DNA of 49,975 nt from Chitinophagaceae bacterium (GCA_903642275.1 CAHJWK010000021.1:1-49975); one strand, 5' to 3'. Positions 25,317 to 34,214 are shown, counted from the first letter of the stretch. The notes: generated by a model not told the origin, from the sequence alone. Numbers and translations: made by a program.

Positions 25317-25718
25317 ATGAATTCATTTTTTTATTTGCTTGATACAGCCGTTACAGGAACCTCATCTGACTATGCACCAATAGGAATTCAATTGCTTTTT
25401 GCAGCCGGTTTTGTAGCAACTATGATAACTGCTTCAAACTTTGTTGGTCCAAAAAGAAAAACGGCAGAAAAGCTCGAAAATTTTGCAAGCGGAATAGAAA
25501 CTCATGGTAACGCACGCCAGCCCTTAGCTATTAAATATTTTTTGGTTGCTATTTTGTTTGTTTTGTTTGATGTGGAAGTGATTTTCTTTTATCCTTATGC
25601 AATCAATTTTAAACAACTTGGCTGGCATGGTTTTGTTGAAGTATTATTCTTTGTTGGATTTTTTTTGATTGGATTTGTTTACATTATCAAAAAAGGTGCT
25701 TTAAAGTGGGAAGATTGA
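25317..25718 (+). CDS. nuoA: NADH-quinone oxidoreductase subunit A
   Basis: This small membrane subunit of complex I (133 aa) has three predicted helices. The conserved loop between helices 1 and 2 is visible as NFVGPKRKTAEKLENFASGI, followed by KYFLVAILFVLFDVEVIFFY, the family signature with Asp/Glu in helix 2. The frame opens at TTG 25314, but the adjacent ATG at 25317 is the more natural start. It is the first gene of the nuo operon, 80 nt after the porin gene. Confidence 0.95.
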   Translation: MNSFFYLLDTAVTGTSSDYAPIGIQLLFAAGFVATMITASNFVGPKRKTAEKLENFASGIETHGNARQPLAIKYFLVAILFVLFDVEVIFFYPYAINFKQLGWHGFVEVLFFVGFFLIGFVYIIKKGALKWED

Positions 25719-25745
25719 TTTTGTGCAATTGGAAAATTAAAAATT

Positions 25746-26336
25746 ATGGCAAGACCGGTTAGATTTAATATACATCCCAAGGAAACAAATATTCATGATA
25801 ATATCGCTTTGGCAGATATGCCGGAAGGCGAACAAGGGAATGGTTATTTTGCTACCAGTTTTGAAAAAATTGTTGGGCTGGCGAGAAAAAATTCTATCTG
25901 GCCTTTACCTTTTGCAACAAGCTGCTGCGGTATAGAATTTATGTCAACGATGGCATCAAATTATGATTTGGCAAGGTTCGGTTCAGAACGTTTAGCATTT
26001 ACTCCACGCCAGTGCGATTTATTAATGGTAATGGGAACAATTGCAAAAAAAATGGGGCCGGTGTTAAAAGAAGTATATCTGCAAATGGCAGAACCACGCT
26101 GGGTTTTAGCGATGGGCGCATGTGCAGCATCAGGTGGAATTTTTGATAGTTATTCAGTGTTGCAAGGCATAGACCAGGTAATTCCCGTTGATGTTTATAT
26201 TCCCGGTTGTCCGCCAAGACCAGAAGCAGTAATTGATGGGATATTAAGAATTCAGGAATTGGTGCACAACGAAAGTTTACGCAGAAGAAACAGTGACCAT
26301 TACAAAGCGCTGCTCGGTAGTTATGGAATACAATAA
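25746..26336 (+). CDS. nuoB: NADH-quinone oxidoreductase subunit B
   Basis: This peripheral-arm subunit holds the terminal [4Fe-4S] cluster N2, which passes electrons to quinone. The ligands are Cys60 and Cys61 (ATSCCGIEFM), the Cys in MGACAASGG, and the Cys in PGCPPRPEAVIDG. The length is 196 aa, with a slightly extended N-terminus compared with many relatives. It follows nuoA by 27 nt and precedes nuoC by 23 nt. Confidence 0.97.
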   Translation: MARPVRFNIHPKETNIHDNIALADMPEGEQGNGYFATSFEKIVGLARKNSIWPLPFATSCCGIEFMSTMASNYDLARFGSERLAFTPRQCDLLMVMGTIAKKMGPVLKEVYLQMAEPRWVLAMGACAASGGIFDSYSVLQGIDQVIPVDVYIPGCPPRPEAVIDGILRIQELVHNESLRRRNSDHYKALLGSYGIQ

Positions 26337-26359
26337 TCAATTCGACAAATTGTTAGCTA

Positions 26360-26953
26360 ATGGCGTTAGAAAACGAAAGAATAAAAGAAAGATTAGTAGG
26401 AAGATTTGGTGATCAGGTTAGCAATTTTGAGGAACCTTATGGCATGTTGACTTTTGAAGTGCCAAAAGAAATGAACCTTAAACTTTTGCAGTTTTTGTAT
26501 GATGATGAGGAATTAAAGTTTAAATTTCTTACTACACTTTGCGCTGTTCATAATCCGGATTTTAAAGGAAGAGAGTTAGCAATCGTTTATCATCTGCACA
26601 ATCTTTCAGATAACATAAGAATTCGTTTTAAAGCCTATCTCGACATAAATAGGCCAGATATTTTTACAGCCACAAGATTGTTCGAAGCTGCTAATTGGCT
26701 GGAAAGAGAGACATATGATTTCTATGGTGTGAATTTTATTGGTCATCCAAACTTAATCCGCATTTTAAATGTTGATGAAATGGATTATTTTCCAATGCGA
26801 AAAGAATATCCTTTAGAAGACCAGACAAGAAAAGATAAAGATGATGAAATGTTCGGTCGTGGTGGAAGTTTAGGTTATGGAACCGTAAAAACAAGCGACG
26901 ATACAACCGTTGTCGAATTAGAAAAAGATAATGTTGGAGATAAATTGATATAG
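26360..26953 (+). CDS. nuoC: NADH-quinone oxidoreductase subunit C
   Basis: This 197-residue 30-kDa-type subunit of the complex I connecting arm is separate from NuoD here. The signature ERETYDFYGVNFIGHPNLIR with MDYFPMRKEYPLEDQTR closely matches the family block WxERExxDxxGxxFxGHPxLxRIL. The C-terminal 40 residues are acidic and probably disordered. It contacts NuoB and NuoD near the quinone site and carries no cofactor. Confidence 0.96.
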   Translation: MALENERIKERLVGRFGDQVSNFEEPYGMLTFEVPKEMNLKLLQFLYDDEELKFKFLTTLCAVHNPDFKGRELAIVYHLHNLSDNIRIRFKAYLDINRPDIFTATRLFEAANWLERETYDFYGVNFIGHPNLIRILNVDEMDYFPMRKEYPLEDQTRKDKDDEMFGRGGSLGYGTVKTSDDTTVVELEKDNVGDKLI

Positions 26954-26986
26954 CATTTTTAAATTGGCTGATTGTTAAATTGATTT

Positions 26987-28228
26987 ATGCAGGATTTCGT
27001 TACATTAACAGATAAACATATTGTACTTCCGGATGGTTCGATAGAAAAGCGAACTACAACGCTTAATCTTGGGCCAATACATCCGGCAACACATTGCGTG
27101 CTGCAGAATATTTTAGAGATGGATGGTGAACGTGTTGTTTCTGCAAAGCAAACAATTGGCTACATTCATCGTGCTTTTGAAAAGATATCAGAACGCAGGC
27201 CGCTTTATCAGATTACTCCGCTTACTGACAGGATGAATTATTGCAGCAGTCCTATAAATAATATGGGCTGGCATACAACATGCGAAAAACTTCTCAAAGT
27301 AAAAACACCAAAGCGCGTTGATTATTTGCGTGTAATCATAATGGAACTTGCTAGAATTTCAGACCATCTTATCTGTAACTCAATCGTAGGTGTAGATACT
27401 GGGGCCTTTACAGGTTTTTTATATGTAATGCAATACCGTGAACTGATTTATGAAATTTATGAATCTATCTGCGGCTCACGTTTAACAACAAACATTGGAC
27501 GCATTGGCGGTTTTGAAAGAAATTTTCCAAACGTTGCTTTTGAAAAATTAGAAAAGTTTTTAGATGAATATCCGCGTGTCTTAAAAGAGTTTGAAAACCT
27601 TTTAATGCGCAACAGAATTTTTATGGAACGTACAATAGGTGCGGGTCCAATCAGCGCTGAACGTGCATTAAATTATGGATTTACCGGACCAAATCTTCGT
27701 GCTGCAGGTGTTGATTACGATGTACGTGTGTTCTCACCGTATTGCAGTTATGAGGACTTTGATTTTGAGGTTCCTGTCGGTTCAACAGGTGATTGCTATG
27801 ATAGGTTTTTAGTGCGTGAACAGGAGATGTGGCAATCAATTGAAATCATTAAACAGGCTTATCAGAAAGTGCAGGAATTTAAAGGTAAAGAAGCTGAAGT
27901 TTTTCATGCGGATGTTCCTGAATATTATTTGCCAAAGAAGGAAGATGTTTACACAAAGATGGAAGCGCTCATTTGGCATTTTAAAATCATTATGGGTGAG
28001 ATTGACATGCCGGCTGGTGAAGTTTATAATTGTGTTGAAGGTGGCAATGGAGAACTTGGTTTTTACTTGATAAGTGATGGCGGCAGAACACCTTACCGGT
28101 TACATTTTCGCAGGCCATGTTTTATTTATTACCAGGCTTATGAAGAACTGATTAAAGGAGCAATGTTAAGTGATGCGGTTATTGTAATGAGCAGCCTGAA
28201 TTTAATTGCAGGTGAATTAGATAGTTAA
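26987..28228 (+). CDS. nuoD: NADH-quinone oxidoreductase subunit D
   Basis: This 413-residue 49-kDa-type subunit is related to the [NiFe]-hydrogenase large subunit and forms the quinone-binding cavity with NuoB. The N-terminal LNLGPIHPATHCVLQ carries the quinone-site His. Further signatures are GYIHRAFEKISERRPLYQ, DRMNYCSSPINNMGW and IGAGPISAERALNYGFTGPN. Near the C-terminus GNGELGFYLISDGGRTPYRL is followed by HFRRP. It lies 33 nt after nuoC and 15 nt before nuoE. Confidence 0.97.
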   Translation: MQDFVTLTDKHIVLPDGSIEKRTTTLNLGPIHPATHCVLQNILEMDGERVVSAKQTIGYIHRAFEKISERRPLYQITPLTDRMNYCSSPINNMGWHTTCEKLLKVKTPKRVDYLRVIIMELARISDHLICNSIVGVDTGAFTGFLYVMQYRELIYEIYESICGSRLTTNIGRIGGFERNFPNVAFEKLEKFLDEYPRVLKEFENLLMRNRIFMERTIGAGPISAERALNYGFTGPNLRAAGVDYDVRVFSPYCSYEDFDFEVPVGSTGDCYDRFLVREQEMWQSIEIIKQAYQKVQEFKGKEAEVFHADVPEYYLPKKEDVYTKMEALIWHFKIIMGEIDMPAGEVYNCVEGGNGELGFYLISDGGRTPYRLHFRRPCFIYYQAYEELIKGAMLSDAVIVMSSLNLIAGELDS

Positions 28229-28243
28229 TTTTTGAATTGATAT

Positions 28244-28744
28244 ATGATTCAATTTTCAGAAGAAAAATTACAAAAGGTTAATGAACTGATAAGCCATTAT
28301 CCTGAAGGCAAACAAAAAAGCGCAATTCTTCCAATATTGCATATTGCACAGGAAGAAAATGGTAACTGGTTGGATGTTTCGGTAATGGATTATGTTGCTT
28401 CACTTTTAAATATTCAACCAATAGAAGTATATGAAGTAGCAACGTTTTATAGCATGTATAATTTAAAACCGGTTGGTAAATATATGTTTGAGGTTTGCCA
28501 GACTGGTCCTTGTATGTTAAATGGCAGTGATGATATAATTTCATACATAGGAGAGAAGTTAAACATTAAGCCTGGCGAGACAACAAGTGATGGAATGTTC
28601 ACTTTAAAAACAGTTGAATGTCTTGGTGCCTGCGGTTATGCACCAATGATGCAGTTTGGTAAATATTATCGTGAACACTTAACTAAAGAAAAAGTAGATA
28701 CATTGATTGATGAATGCAGAACCAAATCAGCTAATCTTAATTAA
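28244..28744 (+). CDS. nuoE: NADH-quinone oxidoreductase subunit E
   Basis: This 166-residue thioredoxin-like ferredoxin of the NADH-dehydrogenase module holds [2Fe-2S] cluster N1a. The ligands are Cys85 and Cys90 (EVCQTGPCML) and Cys126 and Cys130 (VECLGACGYAPMM), with the typical spacing of the family. It works with NuoF and NuoG. The next gene downstream starts five bases after its stop and is not nuoF but a VOC-fold gene, so the E-F pair is split by two extra genes. Confidence 0.96.
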   Translation: MIQFSEEKLQKVNELISHYPEGKQKSAILPILHIAQEENGNWLDVSVMDYVASLLNIQPIEVYEVATFYSMYNLKPVGKYMFEVCQTGPCMLNGSDDIISYIGEKLNIKPGETTSDGMFTLKTVECLGACGYAPMMQFGKYYREHLTKEKVDTLIDECRTKSANLN

Positions 28745-28749
28745 TTTTT

Positions 28750-29160
28750 ATGTTTCATCTTGTTCCATATTTACATTTTAACGGCAACGCTGAAGAAGTA
28801 TTAAATTTTTATAAAGATACTTTTGGTGGTGAGATAATTATGCTGAATCGTTATGGTGACAGCCCGATGAAAAGTGATGAAAGCCTTAAAAACAAAATCA
28901 TTTATTCAAGATTAAAATTTGGTGATAACATAATAATGATATCGGATTCATTCAACGGACAACTTGCTAATACTGGTGGTAATATTCAGTTATCTGTTGA
29001 AGTAGATGATTCAAACAAGATAAAAGATGTGTTTAATAATTTGGCTGAAGGTGGAAATATTACAATGCCTTTGGCCAAACAATTCTGGGGCGCAACATTT
29101 GGAATGCTGCAGGATAAGTTTAGTGTAAACTGGATGTTTAACCACGAGGAGAAAAAGTAA
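28750..29160 (+). CDS. VOC-superfamily / PhnB-like protein
   Basis: This 136-residue protein of the glyoxalase/bleomycin-resistance fold shows the PhnB-type pattern: LVPYLHFNGNAEEVLNFYKD at the start, LKFGDNIIMISDS in the middle, and QFWGATFGMLQDKFSVNWMF at the end. Proteins of this group have no uniform function (metal-dependent isomerases, resistance proteins, unknowns), so no reaction is assigned. It starts five bases after nuoE and ends six bases before the next gene, fully inside the nuo operon and in its direction, so it is probably co-transcribed. It is not a known complex I subunit. Confidence 0.85.
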   Translation: MFHLVPYLHFNGNAEEVLNFYKDTFGGEIIMLNRYGDSPMKSDESLKNKIIYSRLKFGDNIIMISDSFNGQLANTGGNIQLSVEVDDSNKIKDVFNNLAEGGNITMPLAKQFWGATFGMLQDKFSVNWMFNHEEKK

Positions 29161-29166
29161 ATAGTT

Positions 29167-29547
29167 ATGGGCATCACGTACGTATCTTTCAAAGTAAAAG
29201 AATCAAGAAAATCAACTAAAGCAAAAAAAGTTGATTTTATGATTGATAGTGGTGCAATATATAGTTTAGTGCCCGGCGAAATTTTAGATGCGCTTGGAAT
29301 AGAACCATATAAAACACTCGAGTTTGCTTTGGCCGATGGTACAAAAATTTCACGTAAAGTTGGTGATGCTTATTTTGAATATAATAACGAAGGCGGTTCT
29401 GCGCCTGTAATTTATGGAGAGCAAGGAGATACTGCTTTATTAGGCGCAACAACTTTAGAAGCACTAGGACTTGTGCTCAATCCTTTTTCACGAACCTTGC
29501 ATCCAATGCGGTTGTTAATGGCTAGTATTAATATTAATTTAAAGTAA
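29167..29547 (+). CDS. retropepsin-like (clan AA) aspartic protease domain protein
   Basis: This 126-residue protein carries an aspartic-protease motif FMIDSGAIYSLVPGEIL (Asp27-Ser28-Gly29; DSG instead of the common DTG) and the downstream partner LLGATTLEALGLVLNP with SRTLHPM. This is the layout of short single-domain retropepsin-like proteases that would act as homodimers. No signal peptide or membrane segment is seen, so it is probably cytosolic. It follows the VOC gene by six bases and precedes nuoF by 23, inside the nuo operon. Its substrate is unknown. Complex I maturation is possible but is only a guess from position. Confidence 0.8.
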   Translation: MGITYVSFKVKESRKSTKAKKVDFMIDSGAIYSLVPGEILDALGIEPYKTLEFALADGTKISRKVGDAYFEYNNEGGSAPVIYGEQGDTALLGATTLEALGLVLNPFSRTLHPMRLLMASININLK

Positions 29548-29570
29548 TAAATGATTTACATTAACTGTTG

Positions 29571-30917
29571 ATGCAAAAATTATTATTAGAAAAAGATCAT
29601 GTAGAAGGCATTCGCTTTTATGAAACCTACAGGAGAGAAGGTGGTTATCGCAGTGTAGAGAAAGCTTTTAAAATGTCACCAGCTGATGTTGTGGAAGAAG
29701 TTAAGAAAAGTGGTTTGCGTGGTCGCGGTGGTGCCGGTTTTCCCACAGGAATGAAATGGAGTTTTATTGCAAAGCCGGAAGGTGTTCCACGTCATTTGGT
29801 TTGTAATGCTGATGAAAGTGAACCGGGTACTTTTAAGGATAGATATTTGATGGAGTTCCTTCCTCATTTATTAATTGAAGGTTTAATCGTTTCATCTTTC
29901 GCGCTTGGTTCAAACGTTACGTATATATACATCCGCGGCGAATATGCATGGATAGTTGATATACTTGAACAAGCTATTATTGAAGCAAAGAATAATGGCT
30001 TCCTTGGAAAAAATATTTTGGGCAGTGGTTTCGATTGTGAAATATATGTTCATAGCGGTGCCGGTGCTTATATCTGTGGTGAAGAAACTGCGTTGATAGA
30101 AAGCCTTGAAGGCAAGCGTGGTAATCCAAGAATTAAACCTCCGTTTCCTGCAATAAAAGGTGCATGGGACAGGCCAACTGTTGTAAATAATGTTGAAACA
30201 ATTGCAGCTGTTGTTCCGGTTATAAATATGGGTGGCGATGAATATGCAAAGATTGGCTTAGGCAAATCAACAGGCACAAAATTAATGTCAGCATGTGGTA
30301 ACATAAATAAACCTGGTGTGTATGAAATTGATATGACAATTTCTGTTGAGGAATTTATTTTCAGTGATGAATATTGCGGCGGCATTCCAAACGGAAAAAG
30401 ATTAAAAGCTTGTATCCCCGGCGGCTCATCAGTTCCTATTCTTCCAACAAATTTATTATTAAAAACCGCCAAAGGCGAAACACGTTATATGAACTATGAA
30501 AGTTTATCTGACGGTGGTTTTGCAACAGGTAGTATGATGGGCAGCGGTGGTTTTATTGTGTTTGATGAAGACCAATGTGTGGTTCGTCATACTTATACAT
30601 TAGCAAGATTTTATCGTCATGAAAGTTGCGGGCAATGTTCGCCATGCAGAGAAGGAACAGGCTGGATGGAAAAGATCTTGAAGAACATTGAAATTGGTAG
30701 AGGAAAGATGAGTGATATAGATTTATTGTGGGATATTCAAAGCAAGATTGAAGGAAATACAATTTGCCCGTTAGGTGATGCAGCAGCCTGGCCGGTTGCT
30801 GCAGCAATAAGACATTTCAGAGATGAATTTGAATGGCATGTTTTAAATCCTAATGAAGCACAAAAAAGAAATTATGGATTAGCCCATTATGCAAATACTC
30901 TTGAAGTGGTTGCATAA
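29571..30917 (+). CDS. nuoF: NADH-quinone oxidoreductase subunit F
   Basis: This 448-residue subunit oxidises NADH, using FMN and the [4Fe-4S] cluster N3. The NADH/FMN motifs are GLRGRGGAGFPTGMKWSF, CNADESEPGTFKDR and GAGAYICGEETALIESLEGK. The N3 ligands lie in ESCGQCSPCREGTGW and the later NTICPLGDAAAWPV. The frame opens at TTG 29568, but ATG 29571 is preferred. Its stop is only two bases before the FkbM-type pseudogene that separates it from nuoG. Confidence 0.97.
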   Translation: MQKLLLEKDHVEGIRFYETYRREGGYRSVEKAFKMSPADVVEEVKKSGLRGRGGAGFPTGMKWSFIAKPEGVPRHLVCNADESEPGTFKDRYLMEFLPHLLIEGLIVSSFALGSNVTYIYIRGEYAWIVDILEQAIIEAKNNGFLGKNILGSGFDCEIYVHSGAGAYICGEETALIESLEGKRGNPRIKPPFPAIKGAWDRPTVVNNVETIAAVVPVINMGGDEYAKIGLGKSTGTKLMSACGNINKPGVYEIDMTISVEEFIFSDEYCGGIPNGKRLKACIPGGSSVPILPTNLLLKTAKGETRYMNYESLSDGGFATGSMMGSGGFIVFDEDQCVVRHTYTLARFYRHESCGQCSPCREGTGWMEKILKNIEIGRGKMSDIDLLWDIQSKIEGNTICPLGDAAAWPVAAAIRHFRDEFEWHVLNPNEAQKRNYGLAHYANTLEVVA

Positions 30918-30919
30918 GC

Positions 30920-31707
30920 ATGAAAAAAATATTTTATATTTCAAGGGCTATTTTTGACATTATAAGGATTTGGGGTTTTAATTTATCTTTTAAAGAAAAA
31001 AGTTCTTTTACATATACCTTAATTTTTTTAAAATGGAGCAAATGGGTAAAGCCAAAAAACAAGATTGTTGATATACCTTTTAAAAAATACACTTTAAAAG
31101 TTTACAACAACGATCAGGTACAGTTTATATTTAAAGAAATCTATTTGCACCAAGTTTATAAGCTGCCGTTACGAATAAAGGCTGATAAAATTTTAGATGT
31201 CGGAGCCAATATTGGTTTGGCAACATTATATTTTCATGAGGCAAACCCTGAAGCAACAATTGTTGCTTATGAACCTACTGAAAATTCATTTGCTTTATTA
31301 AAAAAGAATGTTAGGTTAATTAACCCTTATGTTTATATTCATAAAAACCTGTAAGCAATTTTAATGGCAGCTTATTTGAAGAAACAACAGAAAAAATTGG
31401 ATCAGTTAATCAAAAATTTTCTTCATCTGGTAATGGCGTATTAGTTGATTGTATAAGATTAGCTGAAATTTTAGAAAAAAATAATTATAATGTTGTAAAA
31501 CTTGATGTGGAAGGTGCTGAAGAGAATATTTTGAAAGATTGTTTCGAAAAAAAAATGGTCCAAAAAGTTAATTGCTGGTTTATAGAATTTCATAATAAAT
31601 CAGAAATAAATAATTGGCTGGAAAAATTCCAAAAAAGTGGATTTAAATACAGAAAAAAAGAAAATGTATATTGTTTTATAAACAACTTTTCATTGCAGAA
31701 GATATAG
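30920..31707 (+). pseudogene. FkbM-family methyltransferase, frameshifted, inserted between nuoF and nuoG
   Basis: The first part (30920-31354) reads MKKIFYISRAIFDIIRIWGF and contains an SAM-binding motif ILDVGANIGLATLYF and VAYEPTENSFALLKKNV, as in FkbM methyltransferases. It stops after YIHKNL. In another frame, the next bases give NFNGSLFEETTEKIG and then LLVDCIRL-like sequence, VVKLDVEGAEENILKD (the conserved FkbM DVEGxE motif), and an end at 31707. A single-base shift near 31350 would restore one protein of about 262 aa. The gene is Lys/Asn-rich and more AT-rich than the nuo genes, which suggests recent transfer. It fits between nuoF and nuoG with gaps of two and three bases. FkbM enzymes usually modify sugars or secondary metabolites, so a respiratory role is unlikely. 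Confidence 0.85.
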
Positions 31708-31710
31708 CTT

Positions 31711-32844
31711 ATGGCTGATCAAGAGAATTTTAAAGTAACTATTGATAATATTACAACAGAAGTACCTGCGGGCACAACTATATTAAATGCTGCCCGCCAA
31801 ATTGGTGGTGATATTGCGCCGCCAGCGATGTGTTATTACAGCAAGTTGCAAAACAGCGGTGGTAAATGCAGAACCTGCTTGGTTGAAGTGAGCAAAGGAT
31901 CTGATAAAGATTCCAGGCCAATGCCTAAATTGGTTGCAAGCTGCAGAACAACTGTAATGGATGGCATGGAAGTAAAGAACATTACTTCGCCAAAAGTTAT
32001 AGAAGCAAGAGCAGGCGTTGTTGAAATGCTCTTAATTAATCATCCGTTAGACTGCCCTGTTTGTGATCAGGCCGGCGAATGTGATTTACAGGATTTGAGT
32101 TTTAATCATGGAAAAGGTGGAACGCGTTACGAATTTGAACGCCGCACTTTTGAAAAGCATACATTAGGAAATCATATTCAACTGCACATGACGCGTTGCA
32201 TTCTTTGCTATCGTTGTGTATTTGCTGCAGATCAGTTAACCAATACAAGGCAACATGGAATTTTAGATCGTGGTGATCATTCACAAATTGAAACGTACAT
32301 CGAAAAAAATCTCGATAATGATTTTATTGGTAACGTTATTGATGTTTGCCCTGTTGGTGCTTTAACTGACCGAACATTCCGTTTTAAAAATCGTGTTTGG
32401 TTTACTAAGCCTGTTGATGCGCATCGTAATTGTCCGAAATGTTGCGGTGAGGTTCGTTTATGGATGCGTGGTGATGAAGTGTTTCGTATCACTGCGCGCA
32501 AAGATGAATGGGGCGAAATAAGAAATGCATCAGATGGTAAGATGGGATGGATTTGCAATGAATGTCGCTTTGAAAAAAAAGATACAAATGATTGGGTTGT
32601 TGAAAATACCACAAAGGTGAACAGGCAATCAGTTATTGCTTCTAATAAATATATAGGTGCAATCAAACCGCCGGAATTTATGGAAGAAGTAATGGATGGC
32701 GTAAAGCAACGTTACATGCTCGACATACATAACGTTAGTGAAGTGAATGAACCAGAAATCAGATTAGATTTAATTGAAGGGCCTGCACACAGTGAAAACT
32801 TTGAAATTGCAGATGAAAAGCGCGAAGAAAAAGAATTACAATAA
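31711..32844 (+). CDS. nuoG: NADH-quinone oxidoreductase subunit G, short form
   Basis: This 377-residue subunit carries the N-terminal clusters of complex I. The [2Fe-2S] site is Cys41, Cys53, Cys56 and Cys78. Cluster N5 is His111, Cys115, Cys118 and Cys124 (HPLDCPVCDQAGEC). Cluster N4 is Cys163, Cys166, Cys169 and Cys213 (RCILCYRC; DVCPVGA). Then comes only the start of a molybdopterin-like domain, with two more Cys pairs (CPKCC at 241-245 and CNEC at 282-285). The large C-terminal domain of about 500 residues found in E. coli NuoG is absent, as I believe is common in Bacteroidota. The final 60 residues are acidic. It is 8 nt upstream of nuoH. Confidence 0.95.
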   Translation: MADQENFKVTIDNITTEVPAGTTILNAARQIGGDIAPPAMCYYSKLQNSGGKCRTCLVEVSKGSDKDSRPMPKLVASCRTTVMDGMEVKNITSPKVIEARAGVVEMLLINHPLDCPVCDQAGECDLQDLSFNHGKGGTRYEFERRTFEKHTLGNHIQLHMTRCILCYRCVFAADQLTNTRQHGILDRGDHSQIETYIEKNLDNDFIGNVIDVCPVGALTDRTFRFKNRVWFTKPVDAHRNCPKCCGEVRLWMRGDEVFRITARKDEWGEIRNASDGKMGWICNECRFEKKDTNDWVVENTTKVNRQSVIASNKYIGAIKPPEFMEEVMDGVKQRYMLDIHNVSEVNEPEIRLDLIEGPAHSENFEIADEKREEKELQ

Positions 32845-32852
32845 AATTTTAA

Positions 32853-33905
32853 ATGATTTATCTTCTGACAATAGATTGGCTTCTGTTACTTGAAAAATTA
32901 ATATTGATTGCTGTTGTTGTAATGGCATCGCTTGTAATTGCCATGTATGAAACTTATGCCGAAAGAAAAATTGCTGCATTTATGCAGGATAGAATTGGCC
33001 CAAATCGTGCCGGGATATTTGGAATTTTGCAACCACTTGCTGATGGAATGAAATTATTTTTTAAAGAAGAAATTATTCCAAACAGTTCCAATAAAATTCT
33101 GTTTGTGCTTGGTCCGTCGCTGGCTATGCTTACTGCAATGATGACTTGTGCTGTTGTACCATGGAGTGGTGATGTGAACCTTTTTGGCAGGACAATTTCA
33201 CTCCAAATCGCCGATGTAAACATTGGAATTTTATATGTTTTTGCAGTTGTAAGTTTAGGTATTTACGGAGTTATGATTGGCGGCTGGGCATCAAATAATA
33301 AATATTCTTTGCTGGCTGCTTTACGTGGTGCAAGCCAGGTGATAAGTTATGAACTGGCAATGGGTATTTCATTAATTGCTTTGCTGATGATGACCGGAAG
33401 CCTTAGCTTAAAAACTATTGTTGAACAGCAAATGCAATCGCATTGGAATATTTTATACCAGCCACTTGGGTTTCTTATATTTTTCGTTTGCGCTTTGGCA
33501 GAATGTAATCGTACACCATTTGATTTATCAGAGGCTGAAAATGAATTAAACATGGGTTATCACCAGGAATATTCATCCATGAAACTTGGATTTTATTTAT
33601 TCGCTGAATATGTAAATATGTTTGTCAGCAGCGCAATTATGGCAACACTTTTTTTTGGAGGTTATGATATTCCTTTCTTTAATGAGTCAGCACACGCAGA
33701 TTTGGGTAACTGGCTTGCCCTATTCGGTATTATTTGTTTCATGCTTAAGATTGGAATCTTTATATTTTTATTTATGTGGATTAGATGGACAGTTCCAAGA
33801 TTCCGTTACGACCAATTAATGAATCTTGGTTGGAAGAAATTAATTCCGTTGGCTTTAGCAAACATGCTTGTAACAGGTGCAGTTATTTTATGGCTTCATA
33901 AATAA
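32853..33905 (+). CDS. nuoH: NADH-quinone oxidoreductase subunit H
   Basis: This 350-residue membrane subunit links the quinone cavity to the proton channels, with eight helices. Conserved loops are YAERKIAAFMQDRIGPNRAG, LQPLADGMKLFFKEE, GASQVISYELAMG, and NRTPFDLSEAENELNMGYHQ with EYSSMKLG. The usual ESELVAGYHTEYSG block reads ENELNMGYHQEYSS here, a mild local change next to the quinone chamber. It ends seven bases before a small membrane-protein gene. Confidence 0.96.
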   Translation: MIYLLTIDWLLLLEKLILIAVVVMASLVIAMYETYAERKIAAFMQDRIGPNRAGIFGILQPLADGMKLFFKEEIIPNSSNKILFVLGPSLAMLTAMMTCAVVPWSGDVNLFGRTISLQIADVNIGILYVFAVVSLGIYGVMIGGWASNNKYSLLAALRGASQVISYELAMGISLIALLMMTGSLSLKTIVEQQMQSHWNILYQPLGFLIFFVCALAECNRTPFDLSEAENELNMGYHQEYSSMKLGFYLFAEYVNMFVSSAIMATLFFGGYDIPFFNESAHADLGNWLALFGIICFMLKIGIFIFLFMWIRWTVPRFRYDQLMNLGWKKLIPLALANMLVTGAVILWLHK

Positions 33906-33912
33906 AATATTA

Positions 33913-34140
33913 ATGAATATTTTTTTAGATAAATCATTACCGAAAAGAACGCAAATAATATTGCAGATTGTTCGCGTAGTATTGCTTGTAATATTGTTTG
34001 GTGGGATTTTTTATGCATCTATAAATCCTGAAGCCGGAGATATTTTATTGTACTCAAGTGTTGGTTTTGCCGTTGTTTTTTTAATAATTAAAATTGCTGC
34101 TGAACGAAGAAAAAAGGGACACGCCAATGATGCTGAATAA
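33913..34140 (+). CDS. small two-helix membrane protein of unknown function in the nuo operon
   Basis: This 75-residue protein starts at ATG 33913 (MNIFLDKSLPKRTQ); the frame is open upstream to 33877, but that part overlaps nuoH. It has two hydrophobic helices, roughly residues 15-37 (QIVRVVLLVILFGGIFYA) and 43-60 (ILLYSSVGFAVVFLIIKI), joined by a short NPEAGD loop. A basic tail, AAERRKKGHANDAE, follows. I recognise no family. The gene lies seven bases after nuoH and 74 before nuoI, so it is probably co-transcribed. It could be an accessory complex I subunit or assembly factor; position alone supports this. Confidence 0.7.
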   Translation: MNIFLDKSLPKRTQIILQIVRVVLLVILFGGIFYASINPEAGDILLYSSVGFAVVFLIIKIAAERRKKGHANDAE

Positions 34141-34214
34141 CCAAATTAAAATTCGAAAAATAGGATTTTATTAAATAGTTCTTGGTTTTGATTTTTTACT
34201 TTTGAATTTGTAGA

